The notes under the pieces were generated by a model. It was not told where the DNA came from. It worked only from the letters and a program-made list of their open reading frames with translations, and did not search any database. This document shows positions 33,097 to 41,236 of a stretch of DNA of 64,000 nucleotides, piece by piece. The position numbers and the translations under genes are program-made. The stretch is from Collinsella sp. AF02-46-1 (lineage in GTDB: Bacteria; Actinomycetota; Coriobacteriia; Coriobacteriales; Coriobacteriaceae): contig NZ_QSBV01000011.1 in NCBI RefSeq assembly GCF_003465825.1, positions 1-64,000 of the forward strand, written 5' to 3'. Positions within the stretch are counted from its first letter, which is position 1. The number at the start of each line of letters is the position of its first letter.

Positions 33097-33152
33097 TTTG
33101 TTGAACACATGGTCGCTATGTTCGCGCCGGGCCCAAACGGTCGCCAATCATC

Positions 33153-33239
33153 CGCGAACGGTATTTGTTCAAAAAAGAACAAAGACAAACAAATTATTGT
33201 TGCAGTCTCTGTTCGAATGTGTTCAAATAAACATGAACA
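33153..33239 (+). promoter_or_regulatory. Candidate regulator sites upstream of lacA
   Basis: A perfect palindrome TGTTC-AAAAAA-GAACA lies at 33166-33181, and TGTTCAAATAAACATGAACA at 33220-33239 repeats the half sites with a 10-bp gap; another TGTTC is at 33210. CCGCGAACGG (33153-33162) adjoins. Such TGTTC/GAACA repeats fit a DeoR-type (LacR-like) site, which is inference. No clean -35/-10 pair was found. Confidence 0.5.
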
Positions 33240-33333
33240 GTGAAGAACCGCACATTCAGATGCCCGGACCTGAACGCGATTCAACACTTCCAAACAGAAA
33301 CTGCGCACCTGCGTATCTCTCAAGGAGGATGTC

Positions 33334-33762
33334 ATGAGGGCTGTAATCGCTTCTGATGCCGACGGTATGTCGATGAAGGAGTCCATCAAGGAGATGCTCA
33401 TCGCCGACGGTCACGAGGTCGTCGACTATTCCGAGACCCCTGCCGCGGACTTTGTCGATTCCGCCACCGCCGTTGCCAAGGACCTGCTGGAGCACAAGGA
33501 TTCCCAGGGCTTCGCATTCGATAAGTACGGCGTCGGCTCCTATATGGCCGCCGTCAAGATCAAGGGCATGGTCGTCGCCAACATTTCCGATGAGCGTTCC
33601 GCTTACATGACCCGCGAGCACAACGGCTCGCGCATGGTCACCATGGGCCCGGGCGTTGTGGGCACCGAGGTCGCCAAGAAGATCGCCCGCGAGTTCCTGC
33701 GCGCCCAGTACGCCGGCGGCCGTCACCAGATCCGTGTCGACATGCTCAACAAGATGGCCTAA
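33334..33762 (+). CDS. lacA: Galactose-6-phosphate isomerase subunit LacA
   Basis: The 142-residue RpiB-family subunit (MRAVIASDADGMSMKESIKEML, DKYGVGSYMAAVKIKGMVVANISDERSAYMTREHN) lacks the usual catalytic Cys of RpiB, as LacA subunits do, and acts with LacB to convert galactose-6-phosphate to tagatose-6-phosphate. CAAGGAGG precedes the ATG. lacB begins 63 bp later, so the two form an operon under the TGTTC palindromes. Confidence 0.92.
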   Translation: MRAVIASDADGMSMKESIKEMLIADGHEVVDYSETPAADFVDSATAVAKDLLEHKDSQGFAFDKYGVGSYMAAVKIKGMVVANISDERSAYMTREHNGSRMVTMGPGVVGTEVAKKIAREFLRAQYAGGRHQIRVDMLNKMA

Positions 33763-33825
33763 CGAGAGCCACCGAGAACTCGAACTTCTACCTCAACTTG
33801 TGAATTCAGACGAAAGGACGTTCTG

Positions 33826-34350
33826 ATGAAGAAGACCATCGCAATCGGTTGCGACCATATCGTTACGGACGAGAAGATCTATCTGGCCGACCGCCTGGAG
33901 CAGGCTGGCTACAAGGTGCTCGACTGCGGCACCTACAGCCACACCCGTACGCACTATCCCATCTACGGTAAGGCCGTGGGCGAGGCTGTTGCCAGCGGCA
34001 AGGCCGACTTTGGCGTGGCCCTGTGCGGCACCGGCATCGGCATCACCAACGCCGTCAACAAGGTTCCCGGCGCCCGCTGCGCCCTGGTTCGCGACATGAC
34101 CTCTGCCCTGTATGCCCGTCGCGAGCTCAACGCAAACATCGTGGGCTTTGGCGGCAAGATCACCGGCGAGTTCCTGATGGCTGACATCATGCTTGCCTTC
34201 CTGGAGGAGCCCTACGACAAGACTCCCGAGCACGATGCCCTGATTGCCAAGATCGACGCCTGCAACAAGGCCGACGCCGAGGCTCAGGCTGATCCGCACT
34301 TCTTTGACGAGTTCCTCGAGAAGTGGGACCGCGGCGAGTATCACGACTAG
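33826..34350 (+). CDS. lacB: Galactose-6-phosphate isomerase subunit LacB
   Basis: The 174-residue RpiB-like subunit has [36 protein letters not shown] and the active-site strand [20 protein letters not shown] with the catalytic Cys. It supplies most of the active site of the LacAB isomerase. CGAAAGGAC lies before the ATG. Tagatose-6-phosphate made here goes to the LacC-like kinase at 35662, separated by a cloverleaf repeat and the LacX-like gene. Confidence 0.93.
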   Translation: MKKTIAIGCDHIVTDEKIYLADRLEQAGYKVLDCGTYSHTRTHYPIYGKAVGEAVASGKADFGVALCGTGIGITNAVNKVPGARCALVRDMTSALYARRELNANIVGFGGKITGEFLMADIMLAFLEEPYDKTPEHDALIAKIDACNKADAEAQADPHFFDEFLEKWDRGEYHD

Positions 34351-34354
34351 TGGG

Positions 34355-34491
34355 GTTACGCGGTTTTGCCAAACCGCGTAACGGGTCGACGCTGCGAAGC
34401 CATCTGGCGGGCAATCTGCCGCTCAGCTTCGACGGCATGACCAGAAGGTCAATGCCGTCTCGCTTCACGGCACCTTGCCTCGCCAGCTGGC
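34355..34491 (+). repeat. Cloverleaf-like structured repeat, copy 1
   Basis: A 12-bp hairpin (34355-34366 with 34371-34382, loop TGCC) is followed by an 11-bp outer stem (34399-34409 with 34481-34491, one mismatch) enclosing three hairpins: GGCAATCTGCC (34410-34420), a 25-nt stem with GACC-AGAA-GGTC at its tip (34433-34457) and GGCACCTTGCC (34469-34479). Closely matched by copy 2 at 36599 and, with the outer two hairpins exchanged, by copy 3 at 61443. It follows the lacB stop within 5 bp, so it is also the 3' end of that message. Confidence 0.8.
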
Positions 34492-34726
34492 TTCTCGCTG
34501 ATGTCTGAGTGACCTGTGGGGTTACCGCTGTTGTTGCGAAGATTTCTGATACGGCAAGCTGCTCCGATAACACGTTTGCTTGCTTGGCTTGAGTGCTTCG
34601 CTCTTGGCGGTCCCCGGCATTCTGCAGCTTTTCAATTGACGGCTCGCGTTTCTGTGAGGGGGCGCGGGCCGGTTTTCTATCAGCCCTATTGACTTGGCGG
34701 GCTGTCGTAAGAAAGGGAAGGCTCCT
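34492..34726. other. Intergenic region before the second LacX-like gene
   Basis: No gene is visible in 235 bp. TTGACTTGG at 34689-34697 could be a -35 but lies too close to the start codon for a standard promoter; no operator copy was recognised. The gene may depend on read-through from lacAB or on a promoter I did not resolve. Confidence 0.35.
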
Positions 34727-35608
34727 ATGGAGTTTGTTCTTGATAACGGCTTGATTCGTGTGGCGTTGAGCACGGCGGGCGGGTCGTTCACTTCTATTGC
34801 GGCCAACGGCCGTGAGTACCTGTGGCGGGGTGACCCGGCGGTCTGGTCGGGCCAGGCACCCATTTGCTTTCCGATTTGCGGCGGCCTTCGCGACGGTCAC
34901 GCAATGACCATGGGCGGCCGCGAGGTTAAGCTCGCCCGCCACGGCTTTGCGCGCAAACAGGAGTGGAAGCTCGAGGAACAGAGTGACAACATGGTTGCGC
35001 TGAGCCTAAGCTCTGCCGACCATGCCGAACTGCTCGAGCAGTACCCGTATCCGTTTAAGATCGTTGCTCGTTACACGATCGATTCGGAAAAGGTGGCCGT
35101 GTCGTACGAGGTGACCAATGAGGGCACCGAGGACATGCCGTTCTTTGTAGGCGGTCACCCCGGCTTTAAGTGCCCGCTCGACGAGGGCGAGTCCTATGAC
35201 GATTACGAGCTTCGTTTTGAGCAGCGTGAGGCCACCGAGCTCTGTACTGCCGTTCCCTCGACGGGCCTGATTGATGTTGAGCATCGCAGCAAGAACCCCA
35301 TGATCGGCCAGAACCTGCCGCTGACCCACGAACTCTTCGACTTCGCGGAGACCATCTTCGACGTGCTCGAGAGCCGTGTGGTTACGCTGACCAAGAAAAC
35401 CGAGGACAAGGGCGTGCGCCTGACGTTCCCCGATATGCCGTACCTGATTGTGTGGAGCAAGCCCGAGGGCGATTTTGTGGCCGTGGAACCGTGGGGCGGC
35501 CTGTCTACCTGCTCCGATGAGGACGATATTCTGGAGCACAAGCGTGGCTGCCTGGTTGCCAAGCCGGGGGAGACCGTCACCCGCGGCTTTGAGATCGAGA
35601 TCCTTTAA
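34727..35608 (+). CDS. LacX-like aldose 1-epimerase family protein, second copy
   Basis: The 293-residue product is collinear and gap-free with the protein at 16667 and keeps all its conserved blocks (STAGGSFTSIAANGREYLWRGD, GREVKLARHGFARKQEWKL, VGGHPGFKCPLDEGE, VWSKPEGDFVAVEPWGG). GGGAAGG stands 6 nt before ATG 34727; a longer frame from 34694 has no site. It precedes the second LacC-like kinase by 53 bp, repeating the 16667-18543 arrangement. Confidence 0.82.
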   Translation: MEFVLDNGLIRVALSTAGGSFTSIAANGREYLWRGDPAVWSGQAPICFPICGGLRDGHAMTMGGREVKLARHGFARKQEWKLEEQSDNMVALSLSSADHAELLEQYPYPFKIVARYTIDSEKVAVSYEVTNEGTEDMPFFVGGHPGFKCPLDEGESYDDYELRFEQREATELCTAVPSTGLIDVEHRSKNPMIGQNLPLTHELFDFAETIFDVLESRVVTLTKKTEDKGVRLTFPDMPYLIVWSKPEGDFVAVEPWGGLSTCSDEDDILEHKRGCLVAKPGETVTRGFEIEIL

Positions 35609-35661
35609 CGAGCTATCGTATGTTTGGGGTGGGTCATGCCGCCCCGGAACAGGAGTTCAAT

Positions 35662-36597
35662 ATGATTCTGACCGTTACCATGAACCCGTCGATTGATACG
35701 CGCTATCAGCTCGACAAGCTGGTCATTGACGACGTTAACCGTGTGACGCCCGAAAAGACCGCTGGCGGCAAGGGCCTCAACGTGAGCCGCGTGCTGCTGC
35801 AACTGGGAGACGACGTGCTCGCGACTGGTCTGCTTGGCGGCCACATGGGTGCCTATATGGCCGAGCTTATGGATGCCGACGGCGTCAAGAACGACTTTGT
35901 GCCCATCGCCGGTGAAACGCGCATTTGCCTGAATATTCTGCACGAGGGTAATCAGACCGAGCTGCTGGAGAGCGGCCCGCAAATCGCCCCGGCCGAGCTC
36001 GAGGCCTTTACGGCCAAGTTCGCCGAGCTTGCAGCGAAGGCGGACGTCGTGACGCTTTCGGGCTCGCTGCCGCGTGGCGTCGATGCCGGCTACTATGCCG
36101 AGCTCGTCAAGATCGCCGAGGAGGCGGGCGCCAAGGTGCTGCTCGACACCTCGGGTGCATCGCTGGAGGCAGCGCTGGAGTCCGATGCCAAGCCCGAGCT
36201 CGTAAAGCCCAACCTGACCGAGATTAACGGCCTACTGGGTACGTCCTTTACGACCGATGATGTCGATGCCCTGCGCGAGGCGCTTGCCGCCGATGACCGT
36301 TTTGCCGGTATCCCCTGGGTTGTCGTTTCGATGGGCGCTGCCGGTTCGGTGGGCTTCCATGAGGGTCGCGCGTTCCGCGCCAAGACGCCCGCGATTGCGG
36401 CTGTGAACGCAACGGGTTCCGGCGACTCGACTATCGCCGGTTTTGCGCATGCCATTGCTGCTGGTGCCGACGACGTCACGGTGCTCAAGACCGCCAATAC
36501 CTGCGGTAAGCTCAACGCCATGGATCCCAAGACCGGCCACCTGGTCATGGACCGCTGGGATGAAATCTTCAACAACGTTGTCGTGACTGAACTGTAG
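35662..36597 (+). CDS. lacC: Tagatose-6-phosphate kinase (LacC), second copy
   Basis: The 311-residue PfkB kinase is about 85 percent identical by eye to the one at 17608, with the same TAGGKGLNVSRVL and NATGSGDSTIAGFAHAI motifs. ATG 35662 has AGGAG 6 nt upstream. Located behind lacAB and LacX, it is the natural kinase for lactose-derived tagatose-6-phosphate, while the copy at 17608 sits with the amino-sugar genes. No lacD-type aldolase adjoins; the class II aldolase at 43604 may serve. Confidence 0.87.
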   Translation: MILTVTMNPSIDTRYQLDKLVIDDVNRVTPEKTAGGKGLNVSRVLLQLGDDVLATGLLGGHMGAYMAELMDADGVKNDFVPIAGETRICLNILHEGNQTELLESGPQIAPAELEAFTAKFAELAAKADVVTLSGSLPRGVDAGYYAELVKIAEEAGAKVLLDTSGASLEAALESDAKPELVKPNLTEINGLLGTSFTTDDVDALREALAADDRFAGIPWVVVSMGAAGSVGFHEGRAFRAKTPAIAAVNATGSGDSTIAGFAHAIAAGADDVTVLKTANTCGKLNAMDPKTGHLVMDRWDEIFNNVVVTEL

Positions 36598-36598
36598 A

Positions 36599-36737
36599 GT
36601 TACGCGGTTTTACCAAACCGCGTAACCAGCCGACGCTGCAAACCCGCCAGAGCGGCAATCTGCCTTTCAACTGCGGCGGCATGACCAGAAGGTCAATGCC
36701 GCCTTGTTTCAAGGCACCTTGCTCGCTCTGGCGGGTT
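36599..36737 (+). repeat. Cloverleaf-like structured repeat, copy 2
   Basis: Hairpin 36599-36610/36615-36626 (loop TACC), then a perfect 14-bp outer stem (36641-36654 with 36724-36737) enclosing GGCAATCTGCC (36654-36664), the 25-nt stem CGGCATGACC...GGTCAATGCCG (36677-36701) and GGCACCTTGC (36713-36722). Starts at the stop codon of lacC. The stem sequences differ from copy 1 while pairing is kept, which supports a selected structure. Confidence 0.82.
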
Positions 36738-36768
36738 TTCGCTGTCGTTGCCAAAACATCGACGTAGT

Positions 36769-36816
36769 CATTGGGGACGCTCTTTAATGACTGGTCGTTT
36801 AAGAACGTCCCCAATG
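36769..36816. repeat. Inverted repeat around GGGGACG
   Basis: CATTGGGGACG (36769-36779) is the exact reverse complement of 36806-36816, with a 26-nt AT-rich centre. GGGGACGTTCC-like strings recur near 31637 and 42435. Confidence 0.55.
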
Positions 36817-36829
36817 GCTACACTCAAAA

Positions 36830-36865
36830 ACGGCGCCCGTCGGCGATGTTGCCGGCGGGCGCCGT
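36830..36865 (-). terminator. Terminator of galT
   Basis: ACGGCGCCCGTCGGC (36830-36844) pairs with GCCGGCGGGCGCCGT (36851-36865); on the minus strand TTTTTGAG follows. Confidence 0.83.
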
Positions 36866-36912
36866 TGTCTTGAAGACGAAATGATCCGTTTTCCTTCGTC
36901 CCCAGGGGATCA

Positions 36913-38541
36913 TTACAGTGAGTCGATAAAGCGCTGCTGGGCGGCGCGTCCGGCCTCGTCCCACTTAAAGACGCCGGCGTTGTCGAGCACGTGACCAAAC
37001 ACCACGCCAACCTCCTCGTGCAGGATGTCGATGGCGTTATCTGCCGCAAGCTCGTCGGCGCGGCGGGCATAGACGTCCTCGGCCCATGCGGCATGGCTGC
37101 GGCAAAGGTCGTCGCCCTCGAGCGCACTGGCAAGGTCGTAGCTGGTATCGGCTTTGGCTGCCAGCAGGTGCTCGCGGACAGCGCCGAGCTCGGGAACCAG
37201 GCGCGGCGGAAGAATAGCCAGGCCCATGACCTCGATCAGGCCGATGTTCTCCTTCTTAATGTGGTGATACTCGGCATGCGGGTGGAAAACGCCCAGCGGA
37301 TGCTCGTCGGTCGTGATATTGCAGCGAAGCGCCAGGTAGGCCTCGTAAATCTCGCCGCCGGCGTTGCCGCGGGAGTCGACGCGGCGGATGACGGGCGTCA
37401 CGGTGTTGTGCGCTACGCCGTCGGCCGTGTGCGCGATAACGCCCACAGACTCGTCGGTCCACTCGCGCCAGGCGAGGATAATCTTCTCGGCAGCGTCGAG
37501 CAGCTGAGCGCGGTCATGCGAGCGCAGGCGCAGCACCGAGAGCGGCCACTGCAGCACAGTGCCGGTGACCTGGTCAAAACCGGGCACGCTAAACTGCGAG
37601 ACCTCGGCGGCATGCATCATGGGGAACTCGTGCGCGCCGCCCTGGAAGTGGTCGTGCGACAGAATCGAGCCGCCCACGATAGGCAGGTCGGCGTTGGAGC
37701 CGATGAAGTAATGCGGGAACAGGTCCACAAAGTCGAGCAGGCAGGTCAGGCCCTTGCGGTCGACGTGCATCGGACGATGCTCGGAGCTCATGGCAATGCA
37801 ATGCTCGTTAAAGTACGCGTACGGGCTGTACTGGAAACCCCAGCGCTCGCCGTTGAGCTGGATGGGGATAATGCGCAGGTTTTGGCGAGCGGGGTGAGCG
37901 CCGCCGTCGGCTGCAGCGGAGCGTCCGGGATAGCCCTCGTTTTCGATGCAGAGCTGGCAAGCGGGATACTTCTCGCCCGTGTTCTTGGCGGCACCTGCCG
38001 CGGCGATATCGCGCGGGTCCTTCTCAGGCTTGGAGAGGTTGATGGTGATCTCAAGATCGCCCCAGTTGGTGGGGGTGCTCCATTTGATGTTGCGCGCGAT
38101 GGCGGCGCGGCGCACGTAGCCGGCGTCGCAGCACAGGCCGTAGAACCAGTCGGTTGCGGCGCGGGGCTCGTTGACGCCCATACGTCCGTTGAACTCCTCG
38201 TTTACAACCGAAGGCCTCGGCATGAGCGCACCCATGATGCGCATGGCGATGCGGTCGCGGCCTGACGCCGTGTCCTCGGCGGCACCGTTGGTAACGGCGG
38301 CCTCGGAAAGCGCGGCAAGCGTGCCTTCAAGATCAAAGTCGGGCAAGGTATTGGGGTGCAAGAGCGAGAGTTTCTCAACCCGGAGCGCCCAGGCCATATC
38401 GAGCGCGGGACCCGTAGCGCCGATGCACTCCAGAATGGTGTTGTATGCCCAGATCCGGTCGTCCTGGCCGATCATCGATCGGTGGATGGCGTACTCGATC
38501 AGGTTCTGCGCGGCCTCTCGCACGTCAGTCATTACAGCCAT
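36913..38541 (-). CDS. galT: UDP-glucose--hexose-1-phosphate uridylyltransferase, class II
   Basis: The 542-residue protein is a class II (Firmicutes-type) GalT, longer than and distinct from the HIT-type E. coli enzyme. Recognisable blocks are ACQLCIENEGYPGR, RWGFQYSPYAYFNEHCI, GSNADLPIVGGSILSHDHFQGG (active-site His) and EYHHIKKENIGLIEVMGLAILPPRL. It exchanges galactose-1-phosphate and UDP-glucose. It overlaps the galK stop by 10 bp from ATG 38541; ATG 38532 forms a TAATG junction with the galK stop and is equally possible. No galE is in the window. Confidence 0.92.
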   Translation of the reverse strand: MAVMTDVREAAQNLIEYAIHRSMIGQDDRIWAYNTILECIGATGPALDMAWALRVEKLSLLHPNTLPDFDLEGTLAALSEAAVTNGAAEDTASGRDRIAMRIMGALMPRPSVVNEEFNGRMGVNEPRAATDWFYGLCCDAGYVRRAAIARNIKWSTPTNWGDLEITINLSKPEKDPRDIAAAGAAKNTGEKYPACQLCIENEGYPGRSAAADGGAHPARQNLRIIPIQLNGERWGFQYSPYAYFNEHCIAMSSEHRPMHVDRKGLTCLLDFVDLFPHYFIGSNADLPIVGGSILSHDHFQGGAHEFPMMHAAEVSQFSVPGFDQVTGTVLQWPLSVLRLRSHDRAQLLDAAEKIILAWREWTDESVGVIAHTADGVAHNTVTPVIRRVDSRGNAGGEIYEAYLALRCNITTDEHPLGVFHPHAEYHHIKKENIGLIEVMGLAILPPRLVPELGAVREHLLAAKADTSYDLASALEGDDLCRSHAAWAEDVYARRADELAADNAIDILHEEVGVVFGHVLDNAGVFKWDEAGRAAQQRFIDSL

Positions 38542-39737
38542 GCCGCGTAAGCCCCCTTGTCAGAGATGGCGTAGTGACGGGCAGAGCCCTCGCCCAGCCA
38601 GCCGTTCATCTTGGCAATGAAGGTGTCGACCAGATCGAGCGGCACGAAGGCCTGGATGGTGCCACCAAAGCCGCCACCGTGAATGCGAACGGCGCCGCGG
38701 CCGTCGAGCACGTGCTCGGCCAGCGCCAAGGCATACATGGAAGGCTGTTCAGATCCCAGCTTGGCAACGACATTCTGCAGGTACATGGCAGAGCTGGCGC
38801 CGGACTCGCGCGTCAGGACCAGGAACTGGTCAATGTCGCCGGCGTTGAGCACTGCCCAGCGCTTGTCGACCAGGCCGTTCTCGTACCAGTAGTGAACGGC
38901 GCGCAGGCAGGCGCGGTCGCCCAGCTTGGCGCGCAGCTCGGGGAGTTTAGCGTCAAAGTCGGCAACGTCGACCTCGCACAGGCGTGCCTTGCCAAACTCG
39001 GCGGCGACGTCCTGCATCTCGCGCGGAACGGCGGCGTAGTCGTCGGTAGCTGCCACATGGTCGGCGCCAACCTTAACGAGCACAAGCGCATAACCGTGAT
39101 CCTCAAAGTTGAGCTCGAGCTTTTGGGTCTTAGGCTGGGCCTGGTCCTCAAAGTCCATGTAGGCAAGGCCGCCCAGGCACACAGCGGCCTGGTCCATCAG
39201 ACCGCAGGGCTTGCCGTAGTAGTTGTTCTCGGTGCGCTGACTCATCTGGGCGAGCGTGACGGGCTCAATGGCGGGCGCGCCCCAGAGTGCCTCCATGGCA
39301 CGACCGTACGCGGCCTCGACGGCGGCAGAGCTGGAAAGGCCGCCACCCGAGGGGACGGAGCAGGTGAAGGCGAAGTCGAAGCCCTGGGGCTCAACACCAA
39401 GCGCTGCGACCTCGTGGGCCATACCGCGCACGAGGCTTGCGGACGTGCCCTTCTCGGACTCCTGAACATTCAGCGTGTCGAGCACGATCTCAAACATGGG
39501 ATAGCCCTCGTCGGCAACGCGGACCTTGTTGGAATCGGTTGCCACGGCGATGCCGTCAACGGCGACATCGAGCGAGCCGGCGATAACGTGGCCGCCCTCG
39601 TGGTCGGTGTGGTTGCCGCTGATCTCGGAGCGGCCGGGCGCGTGCACATAGAGCACCTGGCGATCGCCGATGGGGCCAAACTCCTCCTCAAACAGCTTGG
39701 TGAGCGTGGCGAGTGTCTTTTCGTCGGGGGTGGTCAT
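38532..39737 (-). CDS. galK: Galactokinase
   Basis: The 401-residue GHMP kinase has the galactokinase signature APGRSEISGNHTDHEGGHV (residues about 33-51), the ATP loop CSVPSGGGLSSSAAVEAA and RIHGGGFGGTIQAFVP near the end. It phosphorylates galactose at C1 for GalT. AAAGGA lies before ATG 39737; the longer frame to 39809 has no site. It is the first gene of the galK-galT operon and divergent from the LacI regulator at 40076, with three operator-like sites between. Confidence 0.93.
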   Translation of the reverse strand: MTTPDEKTLATLTKLFEEEFGPIGDRQVLYVHAPGRSEISGNHTDHEGGHVIAGSLDVAVDGIAVATDSNKVRVADEGYPMFEIVLDTLNVQESEKGTSASLVRGMAHEVAALGVEPQGFDFAFTCSVPSGGGLSSSAAVEAAYGRAMEALWGAPAIEPVTLAQMSQRTENNYYGKPCGLMDQAAVCLGGLAYMDFEDQAQPKTQKLELNFEDHGYALVLVKVGADHVAATDDYAAVPREMQDVAAEFGKARLCEVDVADFDAKLPELRAKLGDRACLRAVHYWYENGLVDKRWAVLNAGDIDQFLVLTRESGASSAMYLQNVVAKLGSEQPSMYALALAEHVLDGRGAVRIHGGGFGGTIQAFVPLDLVDTFIAKMNGWLGEGSARHYAISDKGAYAAWL

Positions 39738-39782
39738 GAGGGTCCTTTCCTTGGCGCATACTGACGAGTTTTCCGTCGTAGT

Positions 39783-39797
39783 GAGTACGTTAACAAT
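39783..39797. promoter_or_regulatory. LacI-type operator candidate 1 at galK
   Basis: GAGTACGTTAACAAT shares GAGTACGTTAACA with the site at 39970 and the reverse complement of 39845. It lies 46 bp upstream of the galK start codon. Confidence 0.62.
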
Positions 39798-39844
39798 CTG
39801 AAGCGGCATAAACTCAGCATCTACGATGCCGCACGTTACGGGCT

Positions 39845-39860
39845 ATGTTAACGTACTCAT
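39845..39860. promoter_or_regulatory. LacI-type operator candidate 2 at galK
   Basis: ATGTTAACGTACTCAT is the inverted copy of the other two sites, located 62 bp from the first. Confidence 0.62.
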
Positions 39861-39909
39861 AACACAACACTTATCACTTTTTGAGAATCTGGTAATCGGT
39901 AGAAATTCA

Positions 39910-39922
39910 GCCGTGAACGGTA
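39910..39922. promoter_or_regulatory. CCGTGAACGG motif in the galK-lacI interval
   Basis: GCCGTGAACGGTA matches a 10-bp palindrome seen in seven other intergenic regions of the window (see findings). Regulator unknown. Confidence 0.45.
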
Positions 39923-39969
39923 CTGCCGTATGGACTTATAAAGCAGAAGAGGCGCTGATAGAAAAAGTA

Positions 39970-39983
39970 GAGTACGTTAACAT
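39970..39983. promoter_or_regulatory. LacI-type operator candidate 3 at galK
   Basis: GAGTACGTTAACAT lies 93 bp before the GTG start of the regulator gene, suggesting autoregulation as well as galK control. Confidence 0.62.
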
Positions 39984-40075
39984 GCGTCCGACGATAGCGG
40001 GCATCGGTGCGGGGCGTATTTCCGCCCGGTCCGACATTCACGCTATTTAGATCTCGCAAGAGCGAAGGTGATTTT

Positions 40076-41107
40076 GTGGCAAGGCGCCCTTCCAACGATA
40101 CAGGTATGCGTCCGGTTTCCATGGCCGACGTCGCCCGCGCTGCCGGCGTTTCGCAGCAGACGGTCTCGCGCGTTGCCAACGGCCTTCCTAACGTCAACGA
40201 GCAGACGCGCCAGCGCGTGCAAGCCGCTATGCAAGAGCTCGGCTTCCGTCCGAGTTATGCCGGTCGTTCGCTGCGCGATGGTCGTTACCATTCGGTCGGC
40301 CTGTGTGTCAACGATGTCACCAAGTTTGGCAACCTGACGATGATCGACGGCATTGCCAGCGCGGCCCGCGAGCACGGCTGCGCCATCACGCTGGTCGAGA
40401 TGTCCAAGACCGAGGAGTTTTCGCTTGCCGAGGCCACGCGTCGTATGGCCGCGCTGCCCGTGGACGGTATCATCATCGGCATGAGTCGCATGGCGCCCGA
40501 TTTCGAGACGTTCGATCCGTTGCCGGGCATTGGAACGGTCATCGTTACCATGTACGCGCATCCGCGCGTGACCACGGTCGATTCCGACCATTACGGCTGC
40601 TCGCTATTGCTTATGGATCACCTGTTTGAGCTGGGGCACGAGCAGATTCGTTATATCGGCGGCCCGTCGTTCTCGGTCGACGAGCAATTTCGTCGCGCCG
40701 GCTGGCAGGATGCACTCGAGCGTAAACACATTAAGCCGCAGGCACCACTCGAGGGCGACTGGTCTGCCAACAGCGGCTACGAGGCCGCTCGGTACTTGGC
40801 TGAGCACGACCGCACCATGACGGCGATTTACGCGGCAAACGACCAGATGGCAAACGGCGCCATTGCCGCGCTGCGCGATAGCGGCTTGCGCGTGCCCGAG
40901 GACGTGAGCGTGGTGGGCGTCGATGACTCGCTCGACGACTTTGTCGCACATAACGAGCTCACGACCGTTCGATTCGATCTGCATCAGCGCGGGCGCGAGG
41001 TGTTCGAGCGCGCAGTTCCCAAGGCGGGGGCATCGGACAAAACCGTCGCCATTCGTATTCCCGGTCAGCTCATCGTTCGACACACCACGGCAGCGCCGCG
41101 CGCATAG
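40076..41107 (+). CDS. LacI family repressor of the galactose operon (probable)
   Basis: The 343-residue protein has the LacI helix-turn-helix (SMADVARAAGVSQQTVSRVANGLPNVNEQTRQRVQAAMQELGFRPSYAGRSLR, residues about 15-65) and ligand domain (TAIYAANDQMANGAIAALRDSGLRVPEDVSVVGVDDSLDDF). It is a clear paralogue of the regulator at 30000. The start is taken as GTG 40076 with GAAGGTGA just upstream. Divergent from galK, flanked by three shared palindromes it probably binds. Confidence 0.88.
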   Translation: MARRPSNDTGMRPVSMADVARAAGVSQQTVSRVANGLPNVNEQTRQRVQAAMQELGFRPSYAGRSLRDGRYHSVGLCVNDVTKFGNLTMIDGIASAAREHGCAITLVEMSKTEEFSLAEATRRMAALPVDGIIIGMSRMAPDFETFDPLPGIGTVIVTMYAHPRVTTVDSDHYGCSLLLMDHLFELGHEQIRYIGGPSFSVDEQFRRAGWQDALERKHIKPQAPLEGDWSANSGYEAARYLAEHDRTMTAIYAANDQMANGAIAALRDSGLRVPEDVSVVGVDDSLDDFVAHNELTTVRFDLHQRGREVFERAVPKAGASDKTVAIRIPGQLIVRHTTAAPRA

Positions 41108-41236
41108 TTTTCGCAGGTCAACGGCTCGGCGTTGCATATCAATAACAATCGGTAAGGATGCCGGCAGATAGCCGTGACTATGAAGGCGAGTGCTATGATA
41201 GACGGGTTCATTTGTCTATCTAGGAGGCTTTGCCTG

